64,000 nucleotides of DNA, taken from RGIG3701 sp031553595. GTDB lineage: Bacteria > Planctomycetota > Planctomycetia > Pirellulales > Thermoguttaceae. Location: assembly GCA_031553595.1 (NCBI GenBank), contig JAVBLI010000016.1:248001-312000 (forward strand), read 5' to 3'. Shown piece by piece: positions 42,201 to 52,159 of the stretch (position 1 is its first letter; every line of letters begins with the position of its first letter). The translations under genes were made by a program, and so were the position numbers. Below the pieces are notes generated by a model. That model was given only the letters and a program-made list of their open reading frames with translations. It was not told the DNA's origin and searched no databases.

Positions 42201-44561
42201 TCACCCTCCCAGCTTGATCGGCCCTTTCGGGCTCTTGAGGTTAAACAGGCCGAAAAGTTCGTTTTGGGTGAGGCCGAGTTTTTGCCGCGGGGCTTCGGCG
42301 CCGCAGATGATGGCCTCGAAAAGTTCGCGTTTTTCCTGTAAAACCCGGTCGATCCGCTCTTCGATCGTGCCCTGCATGAGGAAGCGGGTGATCGTGACGG
42401 CGCCGTTGACGCCGATTCGATGGGCGCGGTTGATGGCCTGATCCTCCACGGCGGGGTTCCACCAGCGGTCGAAAAGAAAGACGTAATTGCAGAATTGCAG
42501 GTTCAGGCCGACGCTCCCCGCGCCGTAACTCATCAGCAGCACGTGTTTGTCGGACGAGTGGCGGAATTCCTCGATCACGCCGTCGCGCTTGGCGGAGGGG
42601 ATTTTGCCGTGGTATTCCAGCGGGCCGAAACGCTCGAGGGATTTTCGCAGCCGGAAGATGGTTTCGGTCCACTGGCTGAACACGATTGCCTTGCGTCCGC
42701 TGGCGGCGACTTCTTCCAGGTCGGCCTCCAGCCGCTGAAGTTTCGGGCTTTCGCCGGTGCAGGGGTCGAAATTGCAGATCTGTTTCAGCCGCAGCACGAG
42801 CTCGAAAACGTGCTGAATGCTGGCGGAATCGCCCATTTCGGTTAGTCGCAGGGCTCCCTGGGACTCGGCCATCTTGTATGTGCTTTCCTGCTCCGGCGAC
42901 ATACTCAGGTCGGCGTCCCGGTACAGCCGTGGCGGCATGTCCTTCAGCACCAGGTCTTTCGTCCGCCGCAGCACATAATCGCCGATGGCGCGGCTCATGG
43001 CCGACGGTTTCATCTCATGATTCAGGTAGCCCGGGGAGAGGAATTCGAAGATGCCGATTAAATCGTCGGTGGAATTTTCGATCGGCGTGCCGGTCAGCGC
43101 CCAGTTCCGGCCGCGGGAGATGGCACGGGCGGCGACGGAGGTGGCGCTGTTCTGGTTTTTGATCCGCTGCGACTCGTCGAGAATCACCAGATCGAAAGGC
43201 ACGGGCGGCATGTCCTGCGGGGCGAAAAACTCGCGGTCGCGGTTCAGCAGTTCGTAATTCGCGATTTTCACCGGGACGTCCATCAGTTGCCATTGCCACG
43301 CGCGGCGGGCCTGGTCGCCCTCGATAATCATGAGCGGAATTTCCGGCGCCCAGACCTCGAATTCGCGTTTCCAGTTCGTCACCAGCGGTTTCGGACAGAT
43401 GAGAAGGACGTTCCGCAGGTCGCCGCTTCGCAGCAGCAGCCGAATGGTGGTGATGGCCTGCATGGTTTTGCCCAGGCCCATTTCGTCGGCCAGGATCGCC
43501 GCCGTCCGCGAGTACAGGAAGGACACGCCCTCCCACTGGTAATGGAACGGCTCGAACGGAAAATGCAGGTTATTGTCCGAGTAAAGCTGGGTCAGCGGCG
43601 GCTGCAAAAGATAGCGCAGTCGGTCTTCGAGCTTAATCAGGTCACGCGGCGGCTGGATCCGTACCGGCGGGTATGCGGGCGCGGCGGCGTCCTCTTCCGT
43701 TTCCTCGTCATCGGCCGGTATTTCGTCTGGAAATTCTTCGACTAATTCTCCAGAAGTTTCCTCCTTCGGCGTTTCTTCCTGCGCTTCGCCCAGACTCCAC
43801 GGCGGAAGCGTGTTTTCGGCGGGATTCGCGTCCCCGCCGGGGAATTCCTCATCTAGCGAAAGCCCGTCGGGCAGCAGATCATCCGGCATCACCGCCGCAG
43901 CAACTTCCGGCTCCGTTTCCAGCACGGGCTCTGGCTGCGCGACCGTCTGCACATCCGGAAAAACCTCCGGCGGCGCTTGCGGCGCGTGGGGTTCCGGCGT
44001 GTGCAGCACCCCCGGCGTTTCCGGAAGAATTCCCACAAAATCCGCACTCACCGGCGGCACTTCCGGCGTTTCATCCGCAGTCGCCCCAGGCCCCAGCCCG
44101 AAAAGCGGCAGGTTTTCCGCCACACTCATCGTGCCGGCCGCGCCCTGCGTGAAAATTTCGGACATCTGCGAAAGAAATCCCATTTCCGGCGTCAGCGGTT
44201 CCGGCTCCACCACATGCGTCGCGGGGGCCAGCAGGGCGGCAAGCGCCGCGGAAACGGCGTCTTGCGAAGAATCTCCAGGGATGTCGGCGGACGAAAACGG
44301 TTTCCCGGAAGGGGCGGGCACAGGCCGTTTTTTCTTTTCCGTCACACGGCATAAAACGTCCGGATCCCCGAAATAAAAACTCCGCACCCGTATCCCCGGC
44401 GGCATGATCCGTACCGTCAGCGCCACCGGCGGCGTGAACGTCACGGGCAGGTCACACACCTCCACTCGCGGCGGACGCCCCAGTGCCACGTTCCAGCCCA
44501 GCGTCAGGATTTCCACCCGCGGCGGCTCGGGAGTCGATGAATGCGTTTTGGGCTTTTCCAT
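42201..44561 (-). CDS. SNF2-family DEAD/DEAH-box helicase
   Basis: A Swi2/Snf2 ATPase: LADEMGLGKTMQAI (about 355), Walker B DESQ (DEAH-box variant) near 465, LTGTPIENS, VFSQWTETIF, LMSYGAGSVGLNLQ (about 682), FLFDRWWNPAVEDQAINRAHRIG-type motif VI (about 700-715). Residues 60-290 form an acidic, Pro-rich, probably disordered region. It would translocate on DNA to remodel protein-DNA complexes; bacterial members often assist RNA polymerase or stress response. The start is ATG 44561 (MEKPKTHSS): a longer frame runs into the family A repeat. 786 aa. Confidence 0.88.
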   Translation of the reverse strand: MEKPKTHSSTPEPPRVEILTLGWNVALGRPPRVEVCDLPVTFTPPVALTVRIMPPGIRVRSFYFGDPDVLCRVTEKKKRPVPAPSGKPFSSADIPGDSSQDAVSAALAALLAPATHVVEPEPLTPEMGFLSQMSEIFTQGAAGTMSVAENLPLFGLGPGATADETPEVPPVSADFVGILPETPGVLHTPEPHAPQAPPEVFPDVQTVAQPEPVLETEPEVAAAVMPDDLLPDGLSLDEEFPGGDANPAENTLPPWSLGEAQEETPKEETSGELVEEFPDEIPADDEETEEDAAAPAYPPVRIQPPRDLIKLEDRLRYLLQPPLTQLYSDNNLHFPFEPFHYQWEGVSFLYSRTAAILADEMGLGKTMQAITTIRLLLRSGDLRNVLLICPKPLVTNWKREFEVWAPEIPLMIIEGDQARRAWQWQLMDVPVKIANYELLNRDREFFAPQDMPPVPFDLVILDESQRIKNQNSATSVAARAISRGRNWALTGTPIENSTDDLIGIFEFLSPGYLNHEMKPSAMSRAIGDYVLRRTKDLVLKDMPPRLYRDADLSMSPEQESTYKMAESQGALRLTEMGDSASIQHVFELVLRLKQICNFDPCTGESPKLQRLEADLEEVAASGRKAIVFSQWTETIFRLRKSLERFGPLEYHGKIPSAKRDGVIEEFRHSSDKHVLLMSYGAGSVGLNLQFCNYVFLFDRWWNPAVEDQAINRAHRIGVNGAVTITRFLMQGTIEERIDRVLQEKRELFEAIICGAEAPRQKLGLTQNELFGLFNLKSPKGPIKLGG

Positions 44562-44589
44562 ATTAAACCAGTTTTGAAATTTCGTTGGA

Positions 44590-44714
44590 CAAAAAACAGC
44601 AGCCGGGAGCGCAGCGGAACACAGTGACGCGCAGAGACCGGATAGAATCGTCGGGGTTTTCTCCACTTCAATCCGGTCTCTGCGCTAACGCTCCGCTCCC
44701 GGCTGCTGTTCTTG
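44590..44714. repeat. Family A palindromic repeat, copy 4
   Basis: Left end CAAAAAACAGCAGCCGGGA is slightly diverged; right end TCCCGGCTGCTGTTCTTG is standard. Left arm is the GCGCAGCGGAACACAGTGACGCG type; right, as complement, the GCGGAGCGTTAGCGCAG type. It lies between two genes on the minus strand, 28 bases upstream of the SNF2 start. Confidence 0.9.
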
Positions 44715-44731
44715 TGTCCAAATAATTGATA

Positions 44732-44832
44732 AAATGCGCTAATGCGTAATGCGAAATAGGGAATAGTATTATAAAACGGGCACGGGATATACATGCATCA
44801 TTATGCATTTCGCATTTCGCATTTCGCATTCA
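44732..44832. repeat. Family C low-complexity inverted repeat, copy 2
   Basis: AATGCG words occur on one side (44734-44756) and the complement (CGCATTTCGCATTTCGCATT) on the other (44811-44830). The right arm forms the 3' end of the acyltransferase gene and encodes its final residues (AKCEMRNA). Confidence 0.65.
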
Positions 44833-45559
44833 CGATATACTTTCTCAGGCGTTTCGGTGTGTGATTCAGTTCCATCTCGCCGTCGCGCACGTCACCGGTG
44901 GCGGCCCACGTTTCGGCCTCCTGCGTGGCGAGGATCAGAGCGTTCTCGACCAGGCGGGCGTAATGCTCCAGACCGTCCTGCTTCAGTTTCGGCGGGATAA
45001 AAATCGGTTCGGGGAAAATGAGCCTCGCGCGGGAGTATGGCCGGGGGAGGGCGAAACGGTCCCAGGAACCGGCGCGCCAGGGACGGTCGAAACCCATGCC
45101 TGTGGGCACCAGCGGCATGCCGAGCTTGGAGGCGAGGTAAATCGTGCCCGTGGACATGCTCCGCCGCGGCCCTTTCGGCCCGTCCGGCATCATCGTCAGG
45201 TGATAACCGCTTTCGCCGATTTTCAGCAACTCCCGCAGCGCTTTCGTGCCGCCGCGGGTGCTGGAGCCGCGAAAAATCTTGAAGCCCATAAACTCCGAAA
45301 GCTGCGTGATGAGCTCCGCGTCCCGGTGCTCGGAAGTGATGGTGGCCACCTTGCAGTTCCCGAAAAATCCCACCGGCAGCAGGATGTACTCGTGCCAAAA
45401 CGCGTAAATATACGGGCGGTCCACCCAGCAGCTTTTCGGATCCGCGGCGGGCGTAGCCGTCCAGTACCGGGCGTCCAGCGTGGACATGTACCGGTAATAA
45501 AACGCGGAGCCCAGCAGGCCCAGGGCACGGTTGACGGCGGGAGGGACGTTTATTTTCAT
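44801..45559 (-). CDS. Lysophospholipid acyltransferase family protein (DUF374-like)
   Basis: Signature FWHEYILLPV (acyltransferase HxxxxD-like His), SEHRDAELITQLSEFMGF, RGSSTRGGTKALREL and MMPDGPKGPRR match the DUF374 family, related to LpxL-type acyltransferases. It probably transfers an acyl chain to a lipid A or phospholipid acceptor at the inner membrane. 252 aa. The last eight or so residues come from a family C repeat, so the original C-terminus may have been different. Confidence 0.85.
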   Translation of the reverse strand: MKINVPPAVNRALGLLGSAFYYRYMSTLDARYWTATPAADPKSCWVDRPYIYAFWHEYILLPVGFFGNCKVATITSEHRDAELITQLSEFMGFKIFRGSSTRGGTKALRELLKIGESGYHLTMMPDGPKGPRRSMSTGTIYLASKLGMPLVPTGMGFDRPWRAGSWDRFALPRPYSRARLIFPEPIFIPPKLKQDGLEHYARLVENALILATQEAETWAATGDVRDGEMELNHTPKRLRKYIVNAKCEMRNA

Positions 45560-45560
45560 G

Positions 45561-45653
45561 GAAATTAGGAATGAGGAAGGAGGAATGAGGAATGTGTTTT
45601 GGAGATAAGCTGGTAGTACGCTTGCGTAATTCCTAATTCCTCATTCCGCATTA
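45561..45653. repeat. Family C low-complexity inverted repeat, copy 3
   Basis: AATGAGGAAGGAGGAATGAG on the left (45570-45590) and the complement AATTCCTAATTCCTCATTCC on the right (45628-45647). The right arm touches the MBL gene's stop codon, and its last codons (LNAE) are part of it. Confidence 0.65.
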
Positions 45654-46441
45654 AGGCGCAAGCCGTCATACGCGGGCGCGACGTTTTCGGGCAGTTCGCG
45701 CGAAAAGGCGGTGTGCTCCAGGTCGTGACACAGGTGGGTGAAAAAGGTGCGGCGGGGCTTAAGTTCCTCGACCACGGCCAGGGCCTCCTCAACGTTCATG
45801 TGCGTGATGTGCGGACGGTAACGCAGGCAGCCGAGAATGAGGGTATCCAGGCCGTATAAATGAGGGAGGGTTTCCGGCGGAATGAATTTTACATCGGTGC
45901 AGTACGCCAGGTTGCCGATCCGGAATCCGAGAATGTCGGCCCGCCCGTGCCCGAAACGCAGCGGCAGGATTTCCGCCCCGAGCACCGAAAACGGCACGCC
46001 GGGCGTGATGCGGTGCATATCCAGTTTCGGGATGCCGCCGGCGGGGTATTCCTGCACTTCCGGGTCGAAAATGTAAGCGAAACGCCCGCGGATTTCGGCT
46101 TCCACGGACGCCTCGCAAAAAACGGAAATCGGCGCCCAGTCCAGATATAGTGAAAAAATACGCGTGTCGTCCAGCCCCAGCAGATGATCGCTGTGGGCGT
46201 GCGTATACAGAACGGCGTGGGCGTAACGCAGCTTTTCCCGGAGAAATTGCGTCCGCAGATCCGGCGCGGTATCAATTAAAAGGTTTCCGTCCGGCAGGCC
46301 GAGGATGATGGAACTGCGCGTGCGGTTATTTTTTGCATTTTTGCTGGTGCAGACGGCACATTCACACCCGATCATGGGCACGCCGTGTGACGTGCCGGTG
46401 CCGAGAAAGATCAGCTCGCCAGGGGGTAATGATTCCCGCAT
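45641..46441 (-). CDS. MBL-fold metallo-hydrolase (PhnP-like)
   Basis: A metallo-beta-lactamase-fold phosphodiesterase: LGTGTSHGVPMIGCECAVC (with a CxxC-type pair seen in PhnP-like proteins), HAHSDHLLGLDDTR (metal site at about residue 80), and the C-terminal FTHLCHDLEH. PhnP cleaves cyclic ribose phosphates in phosphonate breakdown, but no phn genes are present, so the substrate is open. 266 aa. Confidence 0.85.
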   Translation of the reverse strand: MRESLPPGELIFLGTGTSHGVPMIGCECAVCTSKNAKNNRTRSSIILGLPDGNLLIDTAPDLRTQFLREKLRYAHAVLYTHAHSDHLLGLDDTRIFSLYLDWAPISVFCEASVEAEIRGRFAYIFDPEVQEYPAGGIPKLDMHRITPGVPFSVLGAEILPLRFGHGRADILGFRIGNLAYCTDVKFIPPETLPHLYGLDTLILGCLRYRPHITHMNVEEALAVVEELKPRRTFFTHLCHDLEHTAFSRELPENVAPAYDGLRLNAE

Positions 46442-46479
46442 TTTTTGTGTTCTCTTCCGTTTCCCGCGGCGGCGAATGA

Positions 46480-47019
46480 TTACTTTTTCTTTGTTTTACT
46501 CTTGTTCTTTTGACTTTTACTTTTGTCTTTATCATTTTTTATCTGATCCGCATTATCCCGAATCTGGGACCTGGCCGACTCCCGGCGTTTCGAGGCTTCA
46601 CGCTCATATTCCTCGGAGGTCGCTTGCTCCCCACGGTCCCGATAAATTCGGGCCAGCGTGTCCGCGGCGTCCACATTCGTCTTGTCCAGCTTCAAAACCT
46701 TTTTATAATCCTGAATCGCTTTATCCATCCGGCCCTGATTTTCATGCAGGTATGCGCGGTTCATGTACGCTTTCGTGTATTCCGGGTTTTCCTTGATGGC
46801 GTTATTATAATTCTCCAGCGCTTTGTCATATTTCCCAGCGTTATCGTACTGCTGGGCTGCCTTAAAGTATGTCTGTGCATTCTTTTTATTCACTTTCGGC
46901 TTCTGCTCACACCCCGTCAGCGTGATCGCCGCGATGGTCGTGCAAAACATTATGCAGAACACGAAGAATGTGGAAAACCGCTGCCGATTACCGGAAAGTT
47001 GCGCGCCGAAGAATCGCAT
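46480..47019 (-). CDS. TPR lipoprotein, 179 aa
   Basis: The signal sequence has a lipobox TLTGC with Cys37, so it is probably a lipid-anchored protein at the outer or inner membrane. Three TPRs follow (AQTYFKAAQQYDNAGKYDKA, AYMNRAYLHENQGRMDKA, AADTLARIYRDRGEQA), and the C-terminus is a lysine/serine-rich tail. I choose the start at 47019 (MRFFGAQ), where AAGG lies eight bases upstream; the ATG at 47034 (MKAFP) is an alternative. Confidence 0.82.
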   Translation of the reverse strand: MRFFGAQLSGNRQRFSTFFVFCIMFCTTIAAITLTGCEQKPKVNKKNAQTYFKAAQQYDNAGKYDKALENYNNAIKENPEYTKAYMNRAYLHENQGRMDKAIQDYKKVLKLDKTNVDAADTLARIYRDRGEQATSEEYEREASKRRESARSQIRDNADQIKNDKDKSKSQKNKSKTKKK

Positions 47020-47179
47020 GGGAAACGCCTTCATAAAATGGAGTGAAGTAAAAAAATGGAAGAAATGACTGTCGTCCACCCATTATAACGAAAAACCGGC
47101 CCGGCGAAAAGGGACATTTCGGCGAAACCGTCTGAAAACACCCGCGGAAAACGGTTTTTGTCTGTTTTCGCTGGGGTTT

Positions 47180-48436
47180 TCACCAGATTTTGTTTATGTC
47201 GGAGAAAAAACCGGCAGCGTCATCCGTCACGGGGCATTTTTCCGTATGCCACTGCGGGCGAAACACGGTGATGTTTTCGTCCGCACACGCCATTTGCGTG
47301 ACGATGCGCGTGAAGAATTGCGAAATGCGGCGGATGCCGGGGATGTTTACGGAGTCCACGGTGTCTTGGGGGGTGTGGTACGTCTGCGTGATTCCGGTGG
47401 CGGTCATGCATGCCGGGATCTCGTACGGCAAAAACGCGGCATGATCACTGCGCGGCATCACGCTCCACGGAAACACCAGTTCCAGCGGTGTTTCCACGTC
47501 TGATTTTTTATTCGCCACATTTTTTTCGCCTTTCACAGGTTTTTTTTCGCCCGCCGCATTCCCCGCCAGGAACCAGGCCTCCAGATGTTCACCGGTGCGC
47601 GTGCCGAAAATGTAAAGCTGGGATTTTTTGTTCATGCAGCCGTTTAAGTCGAAATTCATGACCAGTTCCACATTCTTCAGCGGAATCGTGGGGTTCTCTG
47701 CCCAGTAACGTGAGCCGAGGATGAATTTTTCCTCGCCGTCCGCGAATAAAAAGAGGATGGAGCGTTTTGGCGCCACGGGGAGGCGTTTCAGGGCTCTGGC
47801 CACCTCCAGTAAAATTGTCACGCTGCTGGCGTTATCATCCGCACCGTAATAAATGACGCGCCGCGTCTGCGATTTTTCCGTCCCTGCATCCGCCGTCGGG
47901 AGAACCGCACGCTTCAGCCGCCGTGTCCAGGTGTCCGTTTCTTTCGGAATCGGCACGTCCCGGAACCCCAGATGATCATAATGCGCACAGAGAATAATGT
48001 ATTTTTCCGCCAGCTCCGGATCACTGCCCGGCAGCACCGCCAGGACATTCTGACCGGCCCCTTTTTCAGGGTACGCTTCCCGCGGGATTTCCTGCAAAAA
48101 TGACGTGTTTTCGGCCTGCGTTTCCGCGTAACCGTAAGATTTCAGCTCCGCCGCGAGATATTCCGCCGCCGCGCGGCCGTGAGGCGTTCCGTATTCCCGT
48201 CCGAGAAATTCCTCGCCAGCGATTTTTTCCATTTTCCACAGGACATCCGCGTCCGTAATTCCGGAAGCGGCTTTTTCCACGTCCGCCGCCGTCAGTCCGG
48301 GAGGATACGAAAACCGGACGTCCTCCCCGGCCAGTAACGGCTGATGAAATGTTAGCGCCGCGGCAAAAATCACGCCTGTTATCAGGAGAAAATCAAAAAA
48401 CCGCGAAAAACGGCGTGTGAAACAGGGGGATTTCAT
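47180..48436 (-). CDS. M28 family zinc aminopeptidase
   Basis: A secreted metallopeptidase: signal peptide (FLLITGVIFAAALTF), then zinc ligands in CAHYDHLG (about 152), GADDNASS (about 197), DGEEKFILGS (about 233) and the late YHTPQDTVDS, as in the M28 aminopeptidase/carboxypeptidase family. A 22-residue insert (TWTRRLKRAVLPTADAG) separates the first two motifs. The start is the ATG at 48436 (MKSPCFTRR); earlier in-frame residues are not signal-like. 418 aa, periplasmic or extracellular. Confidence 0.9.
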   Translation of the reverse strand: MKSPCFTRRFSRFFDFLLITGVIFAAALTFHQPLLAGEDVRFSYPPGLTAADVEKAASGITDADVLWKMEKIAGEEFLGREYGTPHGRAAAEYLAAELKSYGYAETQAENTSFLQEIPREAYPEKGAGQNVLAVLPGSDPELAEKYIILCAHYDHLGFRDVPIPKETDTWTRRLKRAVLPTADAGTEKSQTRRVIYYGADDNASSVTILLEVARALKRLPVAPKRSILFLFADGEEKFILGSRYWAENPTIPLKNVELVMNFDLNGCMNKKSQLYIFGTRTGEHLEAWFLAGNAAGEKKPVKGEKNVANKKSDVETPLELVFPWSVMPRSDHAAFLPYEIPACMTATGITQTYHTPQDTVDSVNIPGIRRISQFFTRIVTQMACADENITVFRPQWHTEKCPVTDDAAGFFSDINKIW

Positions 48437-48631
48437 GGCGGTGTGTGTTTTTTGGATTAAAAAGGTGGGGAAAGGGCATGTGTTTTGTGCGGAAAACGCC
48501 ATTATACCGCGCATCGTCAGTCGCCGCCAGCGCCCCACTTGCGAAAACGTGCGGGGAGTTTAAAATAGAAGAGGTATAAAAACCTTAACAAAAAAATCTT
48601 TTCTTCACCCAAATATCAAAGGAACACACCC

Positions 48632-50884
48632 ATGTCTCATGCCCCCGTCCGTTTCGTGCTGGCGATTCATAATCATCAGCCGGTGGGAAATTTCGGCTGG
48701 ACCATCGAGCAGGCGTACCAGGACAGTTATTTACCGTTTCTGGATGTTTTTTCGGAGCCGAAGTATGAGTCCCTGAAAATTTCGTTGCATAACAGCGGGT
48801 GCCTGACGGACTGGCTGGAGACGCATCACCCGGAATATCTGGACCGGCTGGCGGAACTGGTGGCGGCCGGACGGGTGGAAATTCTGGGCGGTACGTATTA
48901 TGAAGCCATTCTCGGGATGCTTCCGTCGCGCGACCGAATCGGGCAGATTCAGCGGTTCACGCGGTGGCTGGAAATGCGGCTCGGCGGGAAAGTCCGCGGG
49001 ATGTGGATGCCGGAGCGGGTGTGGGAGGCGTCTTTTGTGCAGGATCTGGCGGCCGCGGGAATCGAGTATACCGTGGTGGATGATTTTCACATGAAGAAGG
49101 CCGGGCTGACGGAAGATCAGCTTTTCGGGTACGTGGCCACGGAGGATAACGGCGCGATGATGGGCGTTTTTCCGGGCAGCGAAAAAATGCGGTACTGGAT
49201 TCCGTTTCATGAGCCGAAAGAGACGGTGGAGTACTGCAAAAAAATCCGGAAGACGCATCCGCACGCAATTCTTGTTTTCGGGGATGACGGCGAAAAATTC
49301 GGCACATGGCCCGGCACGCACACGCATGTGTATAAAAACGGCTGGCTGGAAACATTTTTTGACGCCCTGGTGGAAAACGCAAAAGACATTCGCGTGGTCA
49401 CGCTGGCGGAGGCGTATGATGAGGTGAAGCCGCTGCAGAAGCTTTATGTTCCAGAGTGCAGTTACCGCGAAATGACGGAGTGGGTGCTGCCCGCGCACCG
49501 GCTGATGGAATATGAGTCGGCCGTGAAGGACCTCCAGAAAGATGACCCTCTCTGGCAGCGGCTGCGCGGCTTTCTTTCCGGCGCGAACTGGCGAAATTTT
49601 AAGGTGAAGTATCCGGAAACGAATGAAATGTACGCCCGGATGATGTACGTCAGCTGCCGGCTGGCGGAGTTGGAGACGCGCGTCCTGAAAGAAAAGCGGA
49701 ACACGCCGGAAATGCTCCAGACGCTGGACGCGGCGCGTGCGGATCTTTACCGCGGCCAGTGTAATTGCAGTTACTGGCACGGCGCTTTCGGCGGCGTTTA
49801 TCTCCCCGTGCTGCGCGACGCCGTTTACAGCCATTTAATCGCCGCGGACACCCGCCTGGATGAAATTCAGCGAAAACTTGACGGCACGCTGCCGGCCATT
49901 TCGGTGGAAATCGGGGATTTTGATTTTGACCTGCACCCGGAACTCCGCGTTATGAACGGCGAAATGACCGCCTGGCTTTCCCCGCACCGCGGCGGAACGC
50001 TGTATGAACTGGACATTCCCCGCGTCCCGCATAACCTCCTGGCCACGCTCGCCCGCCGGGAGGAGGCGTATCACCGGAAAATCCTTCTTCACCGCCCGGA
50101 GCATGACGGGGATTTCGCCAGCATCCATGACCGTGTGGTGTTTAAGCAGGAAGGGCTGCAGAACCGTCTCCAGTATGATGGGTATCTGCGGAAAAGCATG
50201 ACGGACCTGTTTTTTCCGCCGGGCACGACGCTCGAGGATTTATTTCTGGGGAATGCGCTGCCGGGAGAGGATTTCGCGGGGAAACCGTACTCGGTGAAGG
50301 CCACGGAGACGGAAACGGCGTGTGAAATCACCTTCTCGCGCAGCGGCGAGGCGGTGGCCGTGAACGGAGAGACGCATGAAATAAGAATCGTAAAGACGTT
50401 CCGCACGCAGGCCGGGGAGCCCGGTTTTCGCGTTCATTATCAGCTTCAGCATCTTCCGCAGGACGCGGTGTTCCATTTCGGCAGTGAATTCCATTTTGCC
50501 GGGATGCCGGCGAACTGTGACGACCGGTATTTTTATGCGGAAATCCTGACGGGAATCGAAGAAATGGACACCGCCACGGCTGCGAAAAACGCCACGGAAG
50601 TGCCCGCACGGCGGAATCTCGGCCATCTGGGCACCCGGCTGGATCTGGTGGACGCCCAGCTCCTGGGGCTGGTGGATGAATGGCTGAAACTGGACGTCCG
50701 CGTGACGCTTTCCCGCCCGGCCCGGGTGTGGACGTACCCCGTGGAGACGGTTAGTAATTCGGAAGGCGGTTTCGAGTTGGTGCATCAGTCCGTGGCGGTG
50801 GTGCCGAACTGGTTCGTGCAGGGGGATGCCGCGGGCTGCTGGGAAACGGAAATCGCGGTTCAGTTCCCGGAGCCTGGTAAATAA
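48632..50884 (+). CDS. Glycoside hydrolase family 57 (alpha-amylase / 4-alpha-glucanotransferase type)
   Basis: GH57 landmarks: HNHQPVG (residues 13-19), GGTYYEAILGM, WMPERVWE (about 124-131, with the nucleophile Glu), and FGDDGEKFG (about 215-223, with the acid/base Asp). The C-terminal half fits the 4-alpha-glucanotransferase/alpha-amylase domain with a DUF1925/1926-like part. 750 aa, standard. No signal peptide, so it is cytoplasmic and probably acts on glycogen or maltodextrin. The last 25 nt overlap a convergent lipoprotein gene. Confidence 0.92.
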   Translation: MSHAPVRFVLAIHNHQPVGNFGWTIEQAYQDSYLPFLDVFSEPKYESLKISLHNSGCLTDWLETHHPEYLDRLAELVAAGRVEILGGTYYEAILGMLPSRDRIGQIQRFTRWLEMRLGGKVRGMWMPERVWEASFVQDLAAAGIEYTVVDDFHMKKAGLTEDQLFGYVATEDNGAMMGVFPGSEKMRYWIPFHEPKETVEYCKKIRKTHPHAILVFGDDGEKFGTWPGTHTHVYKNGWLETFFDALVENAKDIRVVTLAEAYDEVKPLQKLYVPECSYREMTEWVLPAHRLMEYESAVKDLQKDDPLWQRLRGFLSGANWRNFKVKYPETNEMYARMMYVSCRLAELETRVLKEKRNTPEMLQTLDAARADLYRGQCNCSYWHGAFGGVYLPVLRDAVYSHLIAADTRLDEIQRKLDGTLPAISVEIGDFDFDLHPELRVMNGEMTAWLSPHRGGTLYELDIPRVPHNLLATLARREEAYHRKILLHRPEHDGDFASIHDRVVFKQEGLQNRLQYDGYLRKSMTDLFFPPGTTLEDLFLGNALPGEDFAGKPYSVKATETETACEITFSRSGEAVAVNGETHEIRIVKTFRTQAGEPGFRVHYQLQHLPQDAVFHFGSEFHFAGMPANCDDRYFYAEILTGIEEMDTATAAKNATEVPARRNLGHLGTRLDLVDAQLLGLVDEWLKLDVRVTLSRPARVWTYPVETVSNSEGGFELVHQSVAVVPNWFVQGDAAGCWETEIAVQFPEPGK

Positions 50885-51807
50885 TGGTTCTGGGAGCCGA
50901 CTTGCGGGGCCACATACGCAGGTGCGGATGTCGGCGCGGCGGGTAATGTGGACGGTAACGCAGCCGGTGACACAGGGACTGCGGGTGGCGGGACGGCCGC
51001 CACGGCGGAAGCTGGCGCTGGGGCGGGTGCTGCGGCTCCAGCGGTTCCTGCCACGGCCGTTGTCTCTGCCGGTGTTTCTGTTTTCGTCTCCGCCACCTGA
51101 ATCTCTTTCTCCGGCGGTTCCGTAAAAAATGCCTGCTCGCCCACCGGAATGGAATCATTTCCAGCTGTTCTCGCCAGCGGAATGTCCATTTCCATGCCCG
51201 CGATGGAGCTGCGTTTATAAATTTCGCCGTCCTGAACGGGCCCGACTCCCAGCACCCACGTATTTCGCGCGCGGCTGTGAGCCACCAGGTTTCCGGACTG
51301 CCAGACCGGCCGGCCTGTTTTCACGTTATACGCGAAAAGTCCGACTTTCACCACCGCTTTTTGGGTGGTTTTCTTAGCCAGAGAAACTTCCGGCAGCACG
51401 CTGATATTCATTCCAGGCACGGTAAAGGGCAGGGATGTTTCCGGCACGCCGAAAAGCAGATCGTGCTGATCCGTTCCGGCCGCTCCGCCGCGAATTTCGA
51501 CGATATACTCCACTTTTTCCTTATCATCCTCCACCTGACAGCCGCTGGCCAGGGCGTGCTGCCGCACGAGACTGATGAGGTAATCGGAGTCCACCACTTT
51601 CAGATACTTCGTGTCAAAATAAACCCGTCGGCCCGCCAGCGCCCGGAAGTCCACCTGGCTGACCGCGCGATCCATGGCGTCTGAAATCACGAGCTGTTCC
51701 GTGCCTGTACGGGAAGTATTCGAAGTTTTCGTTGAGCCGCAGCCCGTCATGAGCCCACAGAGGGACACGCAGATGGTCAGGAAGGATACGAGCGTCGGCT
51801 TCTGCAT
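50860..51807 (-). CDS. DUF6655-like lipoprotein, 315 aa
   Basis: A lipobox (LMTGC, Cys23) indicates lipid anchoring. GTEQLVISDAMDRAVSQVDF, LAGRRVYFDTKYL and HALASGCQVEDD match my memory of a planctomycete lipoprotein family (DUF6655); I could not verify this. After about residue 220 comes an alanine/proline-rich tail with TPAPAPASAV-like words, probably unstructured. Convergent overlap of 25 nt with the GH57 gene. Role unknown. Confidence 0.78.
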   Translation of the reverse strand: MQKPTLVSFLTICVSLCGLMTGCGSTKTSNTSRTGTEQLVISDAMDRAVSQVDFRALAGRRVYFDTKYLKVVDSDYLISLVRQHALASGCQVEDDKEKVEYIVEIRGGAAGTDQHDLLFGVPETSLPFTVPGMNISVLPEVSLAKKTTQKAVVKVGLFAYNVKTGRPVWQSGNLVAHSRARNTWVLGVGPVQDGEIYKRSSIAGMEMDIPLARTAGNDSIPVGEQAFFTEPPEKEIQVAETKTETPAETTAVAGTAGAAAPAPAPASAVAAVPPPAVPVSPAALPSTLPAAPTSAPAYVAPQVGSQNHYLPGSGN

Positions 51808-52159
51808 GGGGACGTTTTCATGGAATAAGGGATGATGACACGCAGTGGCGGGGGATAAACCGGCTGGTGGCCCGCAGGGATGCCCTGAAGGCGTTACTTA
51901 TTTGTACGCGGTATCCTAGAATATTTTCGTGTCCGTGAAAAGAGCAAAAATGCAAAAAACTCGGAAATGATTTTGTGCGAAAAGTTTGATTTTTCCGGAA
52001 AGTTATGTTAAAATTCGAGACAAAACAAAAAAGATGGAAAATCTGCGTGTATTTATGATTATTCAGGGGAAATTTTAATTGAAAAGTTTTAAATCTGATG
52101 TATAATATAAAATGATATGTATTTTTTTAATAACGTATAATGACGTATTTTATTGAATA
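51808..52159. other. AT-rich intergenic region upstream of the GH10-like gene
   Basis: 352 bases separating divergent genes. The right 150 bases are very AT-rich (TTTTAATTGAAAAGTTTTAA, TGTATAATATAAAATGATAT), with several TATAAT-like matches near 52100-52130. No reliable -35 or operator could be set, and I see no gene or RNA motif. Confidence 0.5.

Noticed and set aside
44562..44666. Upstream extension of the SNF2 frame
   Set aside because: It translates a family A repeat (LPAAVFCPT-like string), so the ATG at 44561 is the better start.
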